Under the pieces are notes generated by a model. That model was not told the origin of the DNA. It ran no database searches and saw only the letters and a list, made by a program, of their open reading frames with translations. A stretch of 64,000 nt of DNA. It comes from Exophiala sp. HKRS030 (lineage: Eukaryota; Ascomycota; Eurotiomycetes; Chaetothyriales; Herpotrichiellaceae). Positions 62,927 to 64,000 of this stretch are shown one piece after another. The first letter of the stretch is position 1; every line of letters begins with the position of its first letter. Made by a program: the position numbers and the translations under genes. The DNA lies in contig JAHWDD010000007.1 of NCBI GenBank assembly GCA_023897205.1, forward strand, positions 1-64,000, read 5' to 3'.

Positions 62927-64000
62927 TACTGCGAATGGGAGAATATAATCTTTTCTTCTCTTGGTAATCCTCCTTTTAGGTACAAATAGTCGGAAGAGTG
63001 AGGGCCGGCAGATAGGGTGGTAAATGTATGATCCGTTTTGGTTCGAAGGAGATGGATGTCCTGTATATTCGAATTAGCTTCTATAAGCGAAAGAAATACA
63101 GTTGGAAAGGGCTGTGTTCCCCCATGACCCGAAGCGTTGGGTAAGGATTGGAGGCGGTAGGCAGCGGTATGAGGGCAGTCAGTGGGCAAAAGTCGGTTGG
63201 CTTACAAAGAGCAAATGTGTGTGACAGTGATCGCGACTTCTTGCAGAACGTCCAGGATACTCTTGATCTGGAACAGAGGCTGCGCAAAGGCAATGATAAT
63301 GGCATCCGGCACTACCGCACAGGTATCGTAGAGGAGCGGAGCATTGGGTGTGCGACGATATGTGTGGAGGGTTGCAGAGGGGGCAAACGAACCTTAAGGT
63401 TCACTGCAGGACAGATAAATATACAGACTCTGTAGACAAGACAAAGAAAGGTCCTGAGGAATTGATGGACAAGTTGAAGAGTGACAGGAAGAGGTCAGGT
63501 CGAAGGAAGCAACGTCGAAACTGGCTGTGCTGAGAGACCCACCCTCGACACAAATGCGCCCGTACCTCGTACCACTGGAACGTGGTTTCGAAGGGTGTAG
63601 AAAACAGAAATTTAGAGCCCGGACAACTCAGAAATCACACCTAGCGGTTTCGAGGAGGATTTATTGAATAAGAATGAATGATCCTAAGGAGGCCTCTCAA
63701 GAGGTCGACTACGGTGCGACTGGATATTATGGCATTGGTTCCTATCTACCACCTCAAGCGAGGACCAACGTACTACAAGCCCGGTATTGCCCTGGTAGCG
63801 CTATCTTGTGACGGGATGTACATCCACCTGTAGACCAATTGAGTTCGCCGTGCGTCCAAAGCCAGTGTGTCTTGGTTAGCCATGTTGGGGTGGAAGTACT
63901 CTTGTACAGTGCTTGCTAGGATCCTTATAGCCGGTCCTCAGGCCAGTTGTACGCAGGGACGAAAATGATGCATGTCGGTCAGCACACCATCTGCGGTGCC
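62927..64000. other. Right-end noncoding sequence, no gene seen
   Basis: About 1.07 kb to the window end. The first part should be the 5' UTR and promoter of the minus-strand Zn2Cys6-cluster gene. A 95-codon plus-strand open frame (63148-63435) has no recognised domain. The last 350 bases show no open frame; a TGTTGGGG word at 63882 resembles the start of some copia-type LTRs, but with nothing else to support it. Confidence 0.4.

Noticed and set aside
63882..64000. Possible start of a copia-type LTR (TGTTGGGG)
   Set aside because: No second LTR, target duplication, primer-binding site or retroelement protein is visible in the window.

Overview
The window is nuclear DNA from a filamentous ascomycete (Pezizomycotina). 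Genes are dense and lie on both strands. Introns are mostly 45-105 nt with GT-AG ends and CTNAC-type branch sites. The protein families are fungal: Zn2Cys6 regulators, ERG8, IRC22, FEX1, a Mvp1 sorting nexin and Cef1. The order Chaetothyriales or a related eurotiomycete/dothideomycete group is my guess from general gene content only. There are about 30 gene loci, and I see no rRNA, tRNA, CRISPR array or intact transposon.

Layout. 0.3-5.9 kb: a Zn2Cys6 regulator, a flavin-binding PNPOx-like protein and phosphomevalonate kinase (ERG8). 6.9-17.4 kb: a prenylated ubiquitin-fold protein, proteasome chaperone UMP1, uridine kinase URK1, exonuclease REX4, a cyclopropane-fatty-acid synthase-like methyltransferase, RNase H2 subunit C and a DUF4385 protein. 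18-25 kb: a two-RRM RNA-binding protein, two unrecognised small genes, a rhomboid-annotated small membrane protein and GID8. 25.6-36 kb: a conserved block of ESA1 (NuA4 acetyltransferase), MVP1, NOP53, CEF1 and CPD1. 36.6-42.1 kb: an accessory-looking stretch with a DUF4260 gene broken by an in-frame TGA, a decayed NmrA-like pseudogene, an acyl/aryl-CoA ligase with a peroxisomal C-terminus and a phytanoyl-CoA dioxygenase-like gene. 43-55 kb: a CCCH zinc-finger protein, IRC22, cohesin SCC3, urease accessory UreD, uracil phosphoribosyltransferase FUR1 and fluoride exporter FEX1. 56-63 kb: a secreted protein gene interrupted by an in-frame TAG, RNA polymerase III subunit RPC53 and a protein with a C-terminal Zn2Cys6 cluster.

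How the genes relate. Most are unlinked housekeeping genes. URK1 and FUR1 are the two entry points of pyrimidine salvage to UMP. UreD serves urea use. ESA1, SCC3, CEF1, NOP53, REX4 and RPC53 serve chromatin, splicing and ribosome or RNA metabolism. UMP1, GID8 and the UBL3-like protein belong to ubiquitin/proteasome biology. The most unusual signals are two otherwise intact reading frames each broken by a single stop codon, the DUF4385 and DUF4260 genes of bacterial character, a CAAX-tailed ubiquitin-fold protein, and a 9-base intergenic word (TACTCCGTA on either strand) found at least nine times.

Exon coordinates were derived by hand from frame continuity, splice consensus and remembered family similarity. 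No database search was run.
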